This document shows, one piece after another, positions 18,796-26,915 of a stretch of 49,255 nt of DNA. Under the pieces are notes generated by a model. That model searched no databases and was not told where the DNA came from. It saw only the letters and a program-made list of their open reading frames with translations. The stretch comes from Flavobacteriales bacterium UBA1958. Its GTDB lineage: Bacteria; Bacteroidota; Bacteroidia; Flavobacteriales_D; Sanyastnellaceae. The position numbers were made by a program, and so were the translations under genes. The stretch spans positions 1 to 49,255 of the forward strand of contig DDEI01000030.1 in NCBI GenBank assembly GCA_002336675.1. Direction: 5' to 3'. Numbering within the stretch: the first letter of the stretch is position 1; each line of letters starts with the position of its first letter.

Positions 18796-19158
18796 TTATA
18801 ACCCTTTTAATATCAATTCGGCTGTAGCAGGATTGGTCGCTAATGGCACGTTATGAACATCACATATCCTCATGAGCATTAACACATCAGGCTCGTGTGG
18901 ATGTTTGTCTAAAGGGTCTCTAAAAAAGAATACCATATGGATTTTCCCTTCAGTTATTTGTGCCGCTATCTGAGCATCTCCGCCCATAGGCCCTGAAGCA
19001 ACTCTCTCTACTTCCAATCCGCCTGCAACCACATGAGAACCAGTAGTTCCTGTAGCGATTAGTTTGATTCCTTCTTGTTTTAAAATCTCGTGTGCATTGG
19101 ATAAGAATCTCACCATTTCGGCTTTCTTTCCATCATGCGCTATTATTGCTATTTTCAT
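18796..19158 (-). CDS. mgsA: Methylglyoxal synthase
   Basis: A 120-residue enzyme that converts dihydroxyacetone phosphate to methylglyoxal and phosphate, a bypass when sugar phosphates build up. The phosphate-binding segment 'ATGTTGSHV' and the catalytic motif 'SGPMGGDAQIAAQI' (catalytic Asp) are present, followed by 'FFFRDPLDKHPHEPD', close to the family pattern. It starts 1 nt after the GH13 gene ends and is followed by prmC at 3 nt. I see no glyoxalase gene in the window. Confidence 0.94.
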   Translation of the reverse strand: MKIAIIAHDGKKAEMVRFLSNAHEILKQEGIKLIATGTTGSHVVAGGLEVERVASGPMGGDAQIAAQITEGKIHMVFFFRDPLDKHPHEPDVLMLMRICDVHNVPLATNPATAELILKGL

Positions 19159-19159
19159 A

Positions 19160-20596
19160 TTATTTTTTTACGAATACTTGGTATCCATGAGCTACCAATT
19201 CTTTAGTTCCGCTTGTGTATATCCCTAATGTTTCAGCATTAAATACGCTCACAAAGTTTCCCTCTATTTCTTTTACAAAATTAACTTGTTGTTTCTTACT
19301 AGAAAGATTAATCACTGTTATTACTTCATTATCATTCCTCATTCTTCTAATCGCTAATAAATCTGTGTCATTAGAGGTGTTTATTCTCATAAATCTACCT
19401 CCATAAGTTCCGTTCCATAATGCTGGATTTTCTTTCTTTGTTGTGATTAACGTTTTATAAAAATTCTGAAGTTCGGGGTGTCGTTTTTGAATAGTATCTT
19501 TCTCGAAAGACTTTATTCCTCTGTCATTTCCAAGCTCCTGACCTCCATAAATTAGTGGCATTCCAAAATAAGTGAAGGCAATCACGGCCATAGGTTTATG
19601 GTTCTCTCCCATTCCGTCATGTAAGGTTCCATTCCATGAGTTTTCGTCATGATTGCTAGTAAACATCATCCTGTAGTCGTTTGTAGAGAATTTTTTTTCT
19701 TCCCATTTCATATAAGCCATTAGTGAGTCTAAAGGCCATTCTTGTGTGGAAATATGGTTAAATATATCGTGCGCATAACACCCATAACTCATGTCAAATG
19801 TTTTTCTATGATGTTCTGGCAGCTCAGAATCTGCGAGCATGAAAATATCGGTTTTAACTTTCTTTAATTCTATGATGGCTTGTTCCCAGAAATCTAATGG
19901 GACTTTCATGGCGTCATCACAACTAAAACCATCGATGTTTACATCAGTTATCCAAAACTTCATAGCTTCTATCATGGCTAATCTCATAGAATCATTTTCG
20001 TAGTTCAAGTAAGCCAAATCTCTCCTGTCTAGGCTAGGTGCTGGGATATGGCCTAATGAATCGAGAGTATACCAATCCTTATGACCCTTTTTTATCCATA
20101 TATTATCAATACTAGTATGATTTGGAACCCAGTCTAGAATAACTCTCTGACCTAATAAATGGGCTTTATTTACTATGGATTTAAAGTCATCAATAGTCCC
20201 AAAATCAGGGTTAGCCTCAGTGTAGTTAATTATAGAATAATAACTACCGAGGTATTTATTTCCCTCGTTAGGGTTTTCTATGTCTTCTGTAAATAAATTT
20301 TCTTTAGCTTTTCTCTTTTCTATACTAATAGCCTGAATGGGCATTATCCATAATATTTCAGACCCGAGAGTTGCTATTCTATCCATGTCAGCTTCGAACG
20401 ACTCAAATGTACCTTCAGCAGTATGTTGTCTTATATTAACTTTATAAATTGTGGCATCTTTAGACCATTCTGGATGCTTTACTACTTGATTTTCTGATGT
20501 CTTCGTTACTAATACTACTTTAGAACTAGTATCTAACGGGCTAGTGTCTGAACATCCTATAATTGATAAAATTATAGCGGCTATTACAATTCTCAT
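19160..20596 (-). CDS. GH13 alpha-amylase-family lipoprotein with altered catalytic residues
   Basis: A 478-residue lipoprotein (MRIVIAAIILSIIGC, Cys15) of glycoside hydrolase family 13. Region I DWVPNH is at 155-160 and region IV FTSNHDENSWNG has the stabilising Asp317. Region II reads DGFSCDDA, with nucleophile Asp227 kept but the invariant Arg replaced by Ser225. Region III reads FMLADSELPE, so the acid/base Glu is Asp256. In relatives I recall these are DGFRCD and MLAEW. A C-terminal beta domain is present. It may be a weak or altered enzyme, or a glucan-binding pseudoenzyme. It leads the operon into mgsA. Confidence 0.88.
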   Translation of the reverse strand: MRIVIAAIILSIIGCSDTSPLDTSSKVVLVTKTSENQVVKHPEWSKDATIYKVNIRQHTAEGTFESFEADMDRIATLGSEILWIMPIQAISIEKRKAKENLFTEDIENPNEGNKYLGSYYSIINYTEANPDFGTIDDFKSIVNKAHLLGQRVILDWVPNHTSIDNIWIKKGHKDWYTLDSLGHIPAPSLDRRDLAYLNYENDSMRLAMIEAMKFWITDVNIDGFSCDDAMKVPLDFWEQAIIELKKVKTDIFMLADSELPEHHRKTFDMSYGCYAHDIFNHISTQEWPLDSLMAYMKWEEKKFSTNDYRMMFTSNHDENSWNGTLHDGMGENHKPMAVIAFTYFGMPLIYGGQELGNDRGIKSFEKDTIQKRHPELQNFYKTLITTKKENPALWNGTYGGRFMRINTSNDTDLLAIRRMRNDNEVITVINLSSKKQQVNFVKEIEGNFVSVFNAETLGIYTSGTKELVAHGYQVFVKK

Positions 20597-20712
20597 TTAT
20601 CTGTTTATTTGACCTCTAAAATAAGATTTAGTTTAAAGGACAAACTTTCCTTACATATCAATGTTTCCAATTTTAACTTCTCTAATTTTTCATCTTAAAA
20701 TGCTAATTGGCA

Positions 20713-20720
20713 TAATTTTG
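20713..20720 (+). promoter_or_regulatory. Probable promoter of the LPP20-like gene
   Basis: TAATTTTG, a full match to TANNTTTG, 11 nt upstream of the first ATG. A T-run at 20686-20690 may be the -33 element (spacer about 22). The transcript leader would be only a few nucleotides. Confidence 0.5.
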
Positions 20721-20731
20721 GGGTATATCAA

Positions 20732-21289
20732 ATGAAAAAAATGAATACTATGCAAAACAAATATATTCTAGGTTTTTTAACTGTGGCTTTTCTCTTTTTA
20801 TTTTCATGTCAGTCTAGCCAATATGGAGATAGAATGAAGGAACCATTTTCCGGGAGTCAATATGAGTCTAACAATAGATGGTTCAGAGCAGTGGGAAAAG
20901 GAAGCAGCCAGAAAGATAACATAGCTAAAAGTAAAGCAGATTTAGCAGTCAAATCAGAGCTAGCGGGACAAGTGGAAAGTAACATCAAGAAGGTCACAGA
21001 TCAGTATTTGGATGAGACCGGTTTAGGAGGTGATTCTGAATTAACAGAAAAGTTTTCTAGTTTAACAAGACAGGTTATGAATACGACTATTGTCGATCTC
21101 ATGAAAATTGGCGAGGAGAAATTTATTAAAGAGGGAGTTTACACTGTTTTCTTAGCTTATGAAATAAAGAAAGCAGCCATGTTTAGGTTCATGAAGAAAC
21201 AAATAAGACTAAATAAAAAGCTTTCTAAAATAGAAATAGATAAGATGGAGTCAATGCTAGATGGCGAAATCACAAAAGCTGAATCGTGA
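20732..21289 (+). CDS. LPP20-like lipoprotein
   Basis: A 185-residue lipoprotein (hydrophobic residues 11-24, FSC with Cys26; shorter starts at Met4 or Met7 are possible). The mature domain 'NRWFRAVGKGSSQKDNIAKS' followed by 'KADLAVKSELAGQVES' fits the LPP20 pattern, in which W-(R/Y)-A-x-G-x-G is followed by an amphipathic helix. The C-terminus is lysine-rich and helical. LPP20 proteins are envelope lipoproteins of unclear function. It is divergent from the GH13 operon and followed 86 nt later by a SixA-like gene. Confidence 0.75.
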   Translation: MKKMNTMQNKYILGFLTVAFLFLFSCQSSQYGDRMKEPFSGSQYESNNRWFRAVGKGSSQKDNIAKSKADLAVKSELAGQVESNIKKVTDQYLDETGLGGDSELTEKFSSLTRQVMNTTIVDLMKIGEEKFIKEGVYTVFLAYEIKKAAMFRFMKKQIRLNKKLSKIEIDKMESMLDGEITKAES

Positions 21290-21375
21290 GATAATTAAGT
21301 TTTAACTTATGTTTGGTTTAGGAGAAGTTTAAGGAGGTAGGCCTGAAACTGCTTCAGAAAGAAAATTTTAACCCG

Positions 21376-21870
21376 TTGAAAAAACTCATTTTAATTCGAC
21401 ACGCTAATTCAAGTTTTACTCAAGCAGGAATGTCAGATTTTGACAGGCCTTTAAAGCAGCGAGGAAAAAATGATGCTTCTCAAATGGCCGAAAGGATTCT
21501 ATTTTCTAAATTGACTATTGACCAAATCGTCTCCTCTCCTGCTTTAAGAGCTATTTCTACTGCGGAGATATTTTCTAAAGTATTGGATATCCCTTTTGAG
21601 AACATTTCACAGAATAAGGATGTCTATGAGGCTGATCCAGAAAAGCTTATGCGCATTGTTTCTGAATTTGAGTCATCGTGGAACAACGTGATCATATTTG
21701 GTCATAACCCCGGACTTTCATACTTCGTAGGTTTGCTAACTGGTGAGCTCTATGATAAAGATACCTGCAGCATTTCAGAAATAGGGATACATTCAGACGA
21801 TTGGGCTCATTGCACCGCAGGAATAGGTTCTCTTATCTCTTATGATTTCCCTATGAACTCTCAACCATAA
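21376..21870 (+). CDS. SixA-like histidine phosphatase
   Basis: A 164-residue member of the histidine phosphatase (RHG) superfamily. The N-terminal motif LILIRHANSS gives catalytic Arg8-His9, 'ISSPALRAISTAEIF' provides the second phosphate-binding arginine and FGHNPG carries the second catalytic histidine. SixA relatives dephosphorylate phosphohistidine; the target here is unknown. The start is a TTG at 21376: no ATG or GTG lies upstream in frame, and the RHA motif must be near the N-terminus. A membrane protein gene follows after 9 nt. Confidence 0.88.
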   Translation: MKKLILIRHANSSFTQAGMSDFDRPLKQRGKNDASQMAERILFSKLTIDQIVSSPALRAISTAEIFSKVLDIPFENISQNKDVYEADPEKLMRIVSEFESSWNNVIIFGHNPGLSYFVGLLTGELYDKDTCSISEIGIHSDDWAHCTAGIGSLISYDFPMNSQP

Positions 21871-21879
21871 ACTCTTGTT

Positions 21880-22425
21880 ATGATAGTTAAAACTATTAAG
21901 AATATTACTATTTGTCTTGTTTTAAGTATTGTTTCCGCCTTTTTGTTTTATTTATTGGTGGGTTATAATGGTTCTCTAGAGCTCTGGTTGATTTTTTTAC
22001 TAGGTTTTTTACTTTCTGTAATTCATATAATTGCAGAGCAAAGTGAAAACTCTTTCGTTCGGTTTTCGAAATTAACGATGCCATTGGTGACATTATTCAT
22101 TGTATTCTATATGGTTTATGTTGAATTCAATTATCCTCCAACAGCAGAGTTTGTTCCTATGAGTAGATTTGAAAGAGGTATGACATACATCAGTCAGCTA
22201 GATAAAGAAACAATTATGAACTTCGCATATCGATTCTTTCAAATTGTCTCCTTAAAATTTCTGATTGGTCTTTATACATTTTATGCATTAGGCAGTTTTC
22301 TTGTCAAATATTTCAAATTCGAGGGGTATACCCGGCAATTATTCTCAGAAAAATCTTCTGAGGACGGTAGTTTAGTCAAGAAACACCTCAAGCGAAAAAG
22401 CACTAAATTTAAAAGGCGATTTTAG
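21880..22425 (+). CDS. Hypothetical four-helix membrane protein
   Basis: A 181-residue protein with about four hydrophobic segments (roughly residues 9-28, 32-47, 67-81 and 118-140) and a strongly basic C-terminus (KKHLKRKSTKFKRRF), which should be cytoplasmic. I do not recognise the family. It is 9 nt behind the SixA-like gene and probably co-transcribed with it. pyrG follows but seems to have its own promoter. Confidence 0.7.
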   Translation: MIVKTIKNITICLVLSIVSAFLFYLLVGYNGSLELWLIFLLGFLLSVIHIIAEQSENSFVRFSKLTMPLVTLFIVFYMVYVEFNYPPTAEFVPMSRFERGMTYISQLDKETIMNFAYRFFQIVSLKFLIGLYTFYALGSFLVKYFKFEGYTRQLFSEKSSEDGSLVKKHLKRKSTKFKRRF

Positions 22426-22471
22426 TTTATAAGTAAAATAAGAAATAAGCCTCTTTTATGAACTTTCTAAA

Positions 22472-22479
22472 TACCTTTG
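22472..22479 (+). promoter_or_regulatory. Probable pyrG promoter (-7 box)
   Basis: TACCTTTG fully matches TANNTTTG. It lies 25 nt upstream of the pyrG ATG, so transcription should start in or near the CCCCG run at 22482-22486. The -33 element is not obvious. Confidence 0.5.
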
Positions 22480-22482
22480 AAC

Positions 22483-22502
22483 CCCGTAATATCATATACG
22501 GG
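22483..22502 (+). promoter_or_regulatory. Hairpin at the 5' end of the pyrG mRNA
   Basis: CCCGTA (22483-22488) pairs with TACGGG (22497-22502), loop ATATCATA. The 3' arm ends one base before the ATG at 22504, and the 5' arm begins at the expected transcription start. Such a hairpin could hide the start codon, and its strength would depend on which base begins the transcript. Confidence 0.45.
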
Positions 22503-22503
22503 A

Positions 22504-24120
22504 ATGTCAGACAGCGCTAAGTACATATTTGTAACCGGAGGGGTTACATCTTCATTAGGAAAAGGAATAATTTCAGCTTCTTTAGCTAAACTTCTTCAGT
22601 CGAGAGGCTTTAGAGTTACTATTCAAAAGCTTGATCCTTATATAAATATAGATCCAGGAACTTTAAACCCTTATGAGCATGGTGAATGTTTCGTTACTGA
22701 TGATGGAGCTGAAACTGATTTAGACCTTGGTCATTATGAAAGATTTTTGGATACAATAACTAGTCAGTCTAACAATGTAACTACCGGGAAAATTTACCAA
22801 AGTGTTATTAACAAGGAGCGTAAAGGAGAATACCTTGGAAAGACTGTCCAAATAATCCCTCATATTACAGATGAAATAAAACGATGTATTAAAATTTTAG
22901 GTTCTAAAAGCGCTTATGATTTTGTCATCACAGAGATTGGTGGAACTGTTGGTGATATCGAATCTCTGCCCTATGTAGAAGCTGTAAGACAGTTGAAATG
23001 GGAGAGCCCTGATGACTGCTTAGTAGTCCATTTAACGCTTGTTCCCTATCTAGCCGCTGCAGGAGAGCTTAAAACTAAGCCTACTCAGCACTCTGTTAAA
23101 CAACTATTGGAATTAGGTGTTCAGCCTGATATATTAGTCTGTAGAACCGAGCATGAATTAACTCCAGCGATAAGAAATAAAGTGGCTAAGTTCTGTAACG
23201 TAAACCTGAACGCAGTTATTCAAAGTATAGATGCATCTACTATTTATGATGTGCCTTTACTTATGTTAGAAGAGAAGTTTGACCAAGTAGTATTAGATAA
23301 ACTTAAAATACAAGACTATCCTGAGCCTAATCTTAAAGATTGGAATTCATTTCTAAAAAGATATAAGAATCCAAAAAATGAATTGACGATCAGTTTAGTA
23401 GGTAAATATGTAGAATTAAAAGATTCTTATAAATCTATAGCCGAGGCTTTCATTCACGCAGGAGCTGTAAACGAAGTGAAGGTTTCTATAAACTGGGTTC
23501 ATAGTGAAGATTTGAACGCTAAACAGGTGAAGTCTATATTAGAAGACTCTGATGGAATCATGGTAGCTCCAGGTTTTGGATCGAGAGGTATAGAAGGTAA
23601 AATACTTGCAGTTAAATTTGCTAGAGAATCTGGAGTTCCATTCTTTGGCATCTGTTTAGGAATGCAAGTAGCGGTTATAGAATATGCACGAAACGTACTC
23701 AACTTATTAGAAGCACATAGTACTGAGATAAACGAGCACACACCATATCCTGTAATAGATATAATGGCAGAGCAAAAGTCCATTACTAATTTAGGCGGAA
23801 CTATGAGATTAGGGACGTATAATTGCCATCTAAAAAAAGGTTCTTTGGCTCACGTTGCGTATGATAGAGAGGACATAGCCGAGCGTCACAGGCATCGATA
23901 TGAGTTTAATAATGACTATTTGGACATGTTTGAAAAGTCAGGAATGAAAGCTTCTGGAATAAATCCAGATTCAGAGTTAGTTGAGATTATAGAAATACCC
24001 TCTCATCCTTGGTTTGTAGCTACTCAATTTCACCCTGAATACAAAAGTACTGTGCATACACCACATCCATTATTTGTAGGTTTTGTGGAAGCCGTGCTAA
24101 AACACTCTAAAAACAAATAG
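22504..24120 (+). CDS. pyrG: CTP synthase
   Basis: About 538 residues from the ATG at 22504, the normal length; an in-frame TTG at 22477 lies inside the promoter box and is unlikely. It makes CTP from UTP, ATP and glutamine. The synthetase domain begins YIFVTGGVTSSLGKGI and contains 'KLDPYINIDPGTLNPYEHGE' and 'ITEIGGTVGDIES'. The glutaminase domain has the Cys nucleophile in GICLGMQVA and the His-Glu pair in QFHPEYKS. The 3' end overlaps the convergent O-antigen-ligase-like gene by 14 nt. Confidence 0.97.
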   Translation: MSDSAKYIFVTGGVTSSLGKGIISASLAKLLQSRGFRVTIQKLDPYINIDPGTLNPYEHGECFVTDDGAETDLDLGHYERFLDTITSQSNNVTTGKIYQSVINKERKGEYLGKTVQIIPHITDEIKRCIKILGSKSAYDFVITEIGGTVGDIESLPYVEAVRQLKWESPDDCLVVHLTLVPYLAAAGELKTKPTQHSVKQLLELGVQPDILVCRTEHELTPAIRNKVAKFCNVNLNAVIQSIDASTIYDVPLLMLEEKFDQVVLDKLKIQDYPEPNLKDWNSFLKRYKNPKNELTISLVGKYVELKDSYKSIAEAFIHAGAVNEVKVSINWVHSEDLNAKQVKSILEDSDGIMVAPGFGSRGIEGKILAVKFARESGVPFFGICLGMQVAVIEYARNVLNLLEAHSTEINEHTPYPVIDIMAEQKSITNLGGTMRLGTYNCHLKKGSLAHVAYDREDIAERHRHRYEFNNDYLDMFEKSGMKASGINPDSELVEIIEIPSHPWFVATQFHPEYKSTVHTPHPLFVGFVEAVLKHSKNK

Positions 24121-25357
24121 ACCCCTGTTCTCCCTGGTCTCTGAAGATTAAAAGACCGAGGAACAAGGAAATAAAAACAGCACCACTTTGTCTTTCAAAC
24201 ATAGATTCAGTCAGAAGGTTTAGCGTAATAATAAGCATTACCGAAAACATAAGAATGTCTCTACTTCTGAGTGCCTTGATAAACAGAAAGGCAAACATGA
24301 TTATTATGAAAATTAAGCTTATCCACCCGGCGCTTATTGCTGTTTCTAAAAACTGGTTGTGAACATTAAATCTTTTGGAAAGCATATAGTACTCTTCCTC
24401 TCTTTCATAAATACTCATGAGACATTCTTTAGAGTCTCCTACTCCTTCTCCTGAAGGATTATTAAGAATCATCTCTAAGGCCAGCCCCCAAATAAGAACT
24501 CTGGATTGAGTACTCGATCTTTTAGTAGCTAATATTTTATCGTTTTCTAAATCCGGATTAAGCACTGTCGATTTTGTTATAGCCGAATTAATCCGGCTTT
24601 TACTCATCGGGTTAAATAGAACTGAAAAGATTAATAATGCTGTGACAGCCGCAACAAATGGTGTGCTTCTTCCATTTTTGTTTTTAGTGAAATTCCTAAC
24701 GAGAGCTAGAATCAATAGAGTAAAGCAAGAGAGAATAGCAGCCTTAGAAGATAAAAGGGCTACCATAATCACCAAAAGAACTGTAACGAACCTCAGAAAA
24801 AACTTTAATCTTTTGGATTTTGTTTCTTTTTCTAGGTAGAACTTGATAAAGCACATTCCCGCCGTATAATACATACCTATATAACTAGGATGGAAATGAG
24901 CGGAAAGCTTAACGTACGTGAACTCGTTCATATCGGCAGAATTCAAATATTTCAAATAAGCTAAAAACAAGAGCATCAAGCTCGAGATGAATACACTAGA
25001 GACTATAGCCCATGATATGAAGAGAAACTGTCTTTTATTAATAGGCGGTGAAAGTCCGAGCATTAATGGAATAAGGATAAGAGAGAGTTTAGTTTCTATA
25101 CTCTTCCAGCCCACTAAATCATTCTCTGTCCATAACATACTTATCAAGAAAAAAAGAAAAATTCCTGCTCCAGACATTATAATATTCCACCACTCTACCT
25201 TTCGGTTTTTACTAAGTTGGATTAGGGTTAAAATAAAAAGTGCAACTATGGTAAAAGACAAAAAACCTATTTGATATATAGGAATCAACATGCATAAAAC
25301 TGCCAAACAAAATATATGAATTTTCCTTAATGTCATTTTACAAGAGTAATAATTCAT
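24107..25357 (-). CDS. O-antigen ligase-like membrane protein
   Basis: A 416-residue protein (409 if started at the ATG at 25336) with about ten to twelve hydrophobic segments. The periplasmic loop in the C-terminal third carries 'RVLIWGLALEMILNNPSGEG' and 'FNVHNQFLETAISAGWISLI', the pattern of the O-antigen ligase / Wzy_C family. Members join or polymerise surface polysaccharides at the inner membrane. No polysaccharide cluster surrounds it, so its substrate is unknown. It ends inside the 3' end of pyrG (convergent) and starts 22 nt after the dioxygenase gene. Confidence 0.85.
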   Translation of the reverse strand: MNYYSCKMTLRKIHIFCLAVLCMLIPIYQIGFLSFTIVALFILTLIQLSKNRKVEWWNIIMSGAGIFLFFLISMLWTENDLVGWKSIETKLSLILIPLMLGLSPPINKRQFLFISWAIVSSVFISSLMLLFLAYLKYLNSADMNEFTYVKLSAHFHPSYIGMYYTAGMCFIKFYLEKETKSKRLKFFLRFVTVLLVIMVALLSSKAAILSCFTLLILALVRNFTKNKNGRSTPFVAAVTALLIFSVLFNPMSKSRINSAITKSTVLNPDLENDKILATKRSSTQSRVLIWGLALEMILNNPSGEGVGDSKECLMSIYEREEEYYMLSKRFNVHNQFLETAISAGWISLIFIIIMFAFLFIKALRSRDILMFSVMLIITLNLLTESMFERQSGAVFISLFLGLLIFRDQGEQGSICF

Positions 25358-25379
25358 CTAAATATTCACCATTATTTTT

Positions 25380-26354
25380 TTATAATCTAGTCGCCTGTCC
25401 CCAATTCTCTAATTCTTCTTTAGACCAAAGCTCTGGGAAGAAAATTCTTCGTTGGTAACTTGGGTGCATATATTTTTTCCAATCGCTTCCTCCTGTGGCT
25501 TCTATGGTTTCTTCACCAGAATCTAGATATTTAGCCGCTGTATTTAAGTGAGCCATTACCCATTCTACATTTACAGTATAATCATAATGTCTCATGGCTT
25601 TAACTAGCTCTGGGTCTGATTTTACATCCTCAGGTAGGCTGTTAAATTTAGCGTAAAGATTTGTGAGATTTCTTTCCTCCATGAAACATAAGAGCTCCAA
25701 TTTATACTTTTTCTCAAATTCACTTAACATTAGAGATTTTATTCCAGTCTCATAATTTTTTCCAGCCGCTTGCCAGTACATGTGCTCGAATGCATGCTCG
25801 TATGGAGTATCTCTATCTATAGTAGCTCTATATCTATAATCTATAAGGTTAATTAGCTCTGTAGACCCTATTTCTATCATTCTATACTGCGCGCTCTGGA
25901 AACCACTAGCAGGTGAAAGTGAAGTTCTGAAATCCAAGTATTGTTGCTTTTCCATTCCATCTCCCATAATGGTAAATGATTCTGAAAGGACGTTGAAATA
26001 TCTAGAAATTCTTCCGAGTCTCATTATGAAATCTGTCGTAGAGATTTGCTCAGCTGCAGAAATTTGGTCCATTTCATGGAGAATCATTTTGAACAGAAGC
26101 TCATTGATCTGATGGTACATGATAAATATCTGCTCATCGGGTACATCAGTTTTAGGACGTTGCAACGATAATAGACTATCTACGTTTATATACTCCCAGT
26201 AAGACACCGGGTCTTCATTAGTCTTATTAGCATTTAAAAAAGGACATCCTGCGGCATCCATTTCTGCTTTAAGCGCTTCTTCCATTAGAGATTTTTTTTG
26301 TAAAGCTACGAATGAATGATTTGTTACTTTGTGATTTGAATCAATACTATTCAT
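25380..26354 (-). CDS. Tryptophan 2,3-dioxygenase family protein
   Basis: A 324-residue haem protein of the TDO family. The signature segment 'EQIFIMYHQINELLFKMILH' matches the family's haem-pocket and substrate helix (HQxxEL.FK..LHE), followed by 'FRTSLSPASGFQSAQYRMIE' and a terminal part with 'GSDWKKYMHPSYQRRIFFPEL'. TDO opens the tryptophan indole ring to N-formylkynurenine. This is the divergent Bacteroidota branch, so substrate specificity is assumed rather than seen. No other kynurenine genes are nearby. The globin remnant starts 53 nt away on the opposite strand. Confidence 0.88.
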   Translation of the reverse strand: MNSIDSNHKVTNHSFVALQKKSLMEEALKAEMDAAGCPFLNANKTNEDPVSYWEYINVDSLLSLQRPKTDVPDEQIFIMYHQINELLFKMILHEMDQISAAEQISTTDFIMRLGRISRYFNVLSESFTIMGDGMEKQQYLDFRTSLSPASGFQSAQYRMIEIGSTELINLIDYRYRATIDRDTPYEHAFEHMYWQAAGKNYETGIKSLMLSEFEKKYKLELLCFMEERNLTNLYAKFNSLPEDVKSDPELVKAMRHYDYTVNVEWVMAHLNTAAKYLDSGEETIEATGGSDWKKYMHPSYQRRIFFPELWSKEELENWGQATRL

Positions 26355-26407
26355 TTTTCGCCTTAACCACCTGCCAAAAATCGTAATAATGACTTTCTTT
26401 GCTGTTT

Positions 26408-26809
26408 ATGAAACATATCAAAAGCAGAGAAGATATTAATAAAATTGTCCGTAAGTTCTATGGGAAAGTGAGAGATAATGAAATACTTCGCCCTATAGTC
26501 ACAAAGGATATTCCTGAAGATAAATGGGATTTTCACATGGAAAAAATCACAGATTTTTGGGATTCTGCAGTTTTTGGAAGCATGACGTTTAAAGGTAATC
26601 CTGCTAACTCTCATGTAAATGTAGATCAGAAGAATAACTACAAAATCACTCAAGAGCATTTTTCGATATGGCTTAATTAATGGAATGAGACCATAAATTA
26701 AAATTACGAGGGTGAAATAGCAGAAAACATGAAAATACGTGCTCGAAAAATGGCTACAGGACTTTACATAGGAATTTGGCATCATAAGCCAGATGATTTA
26801 AAACCATAA
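26408..26809 (+). pseudogene. Truncated haemoglobin (group III type) broken by two stop codons
   Basis: A 133-codon reading frame from the ATG at 26408 with no frameshift but in-frame TAA codons at 26678-26680 and 26699-26701. The first 90 residues match group III truncated globins: 'REDINKIVRKFYGKVRDNEIL', 'DKWDFHMEKITDFWDSAVFG', 'FKGNPANSHVNV' (probable proximal His) and EHFSIWL. After the stops the same frame gives NYEGEIAENMKIRARKMA, the expected last helix. The stops fall where family members have a continuous 'WLxLxxETI' helix. Two nonsense changes without indels suggest recent loss; an active short form is less likely. Confidence 0.8.
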
Positions 26810-26915
26810 GTAGATTAAATAAACAAACTCTTCTTGAGTATAGCTTGGCCTTTAGCGTTTTCATTTGTGCTATAATTGATTATTACTACACAGATCTGTA
26901 GTGTAGATTTCTTCA

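Noticed and set aside
24119..24140. AGACC/GGTCT hairpin just after the pyrG stop
   Set aside because: A 5-bp stem with a 12-nt loop and no T-run, inside the coding end of the neighbouring gene; not a convincing terminator.
26363..26785. Long - strand open frame over the globin remnant
   Set aside because: It is antisense to the recognisable globin and its translation matches nothing; a shadow frame.
26886..26906. CTACAC/GTGTAG hairpin downstream of pgmB
   Set aside because: The stem is short and has no T-run on the - strand, so I did not call a terminator.
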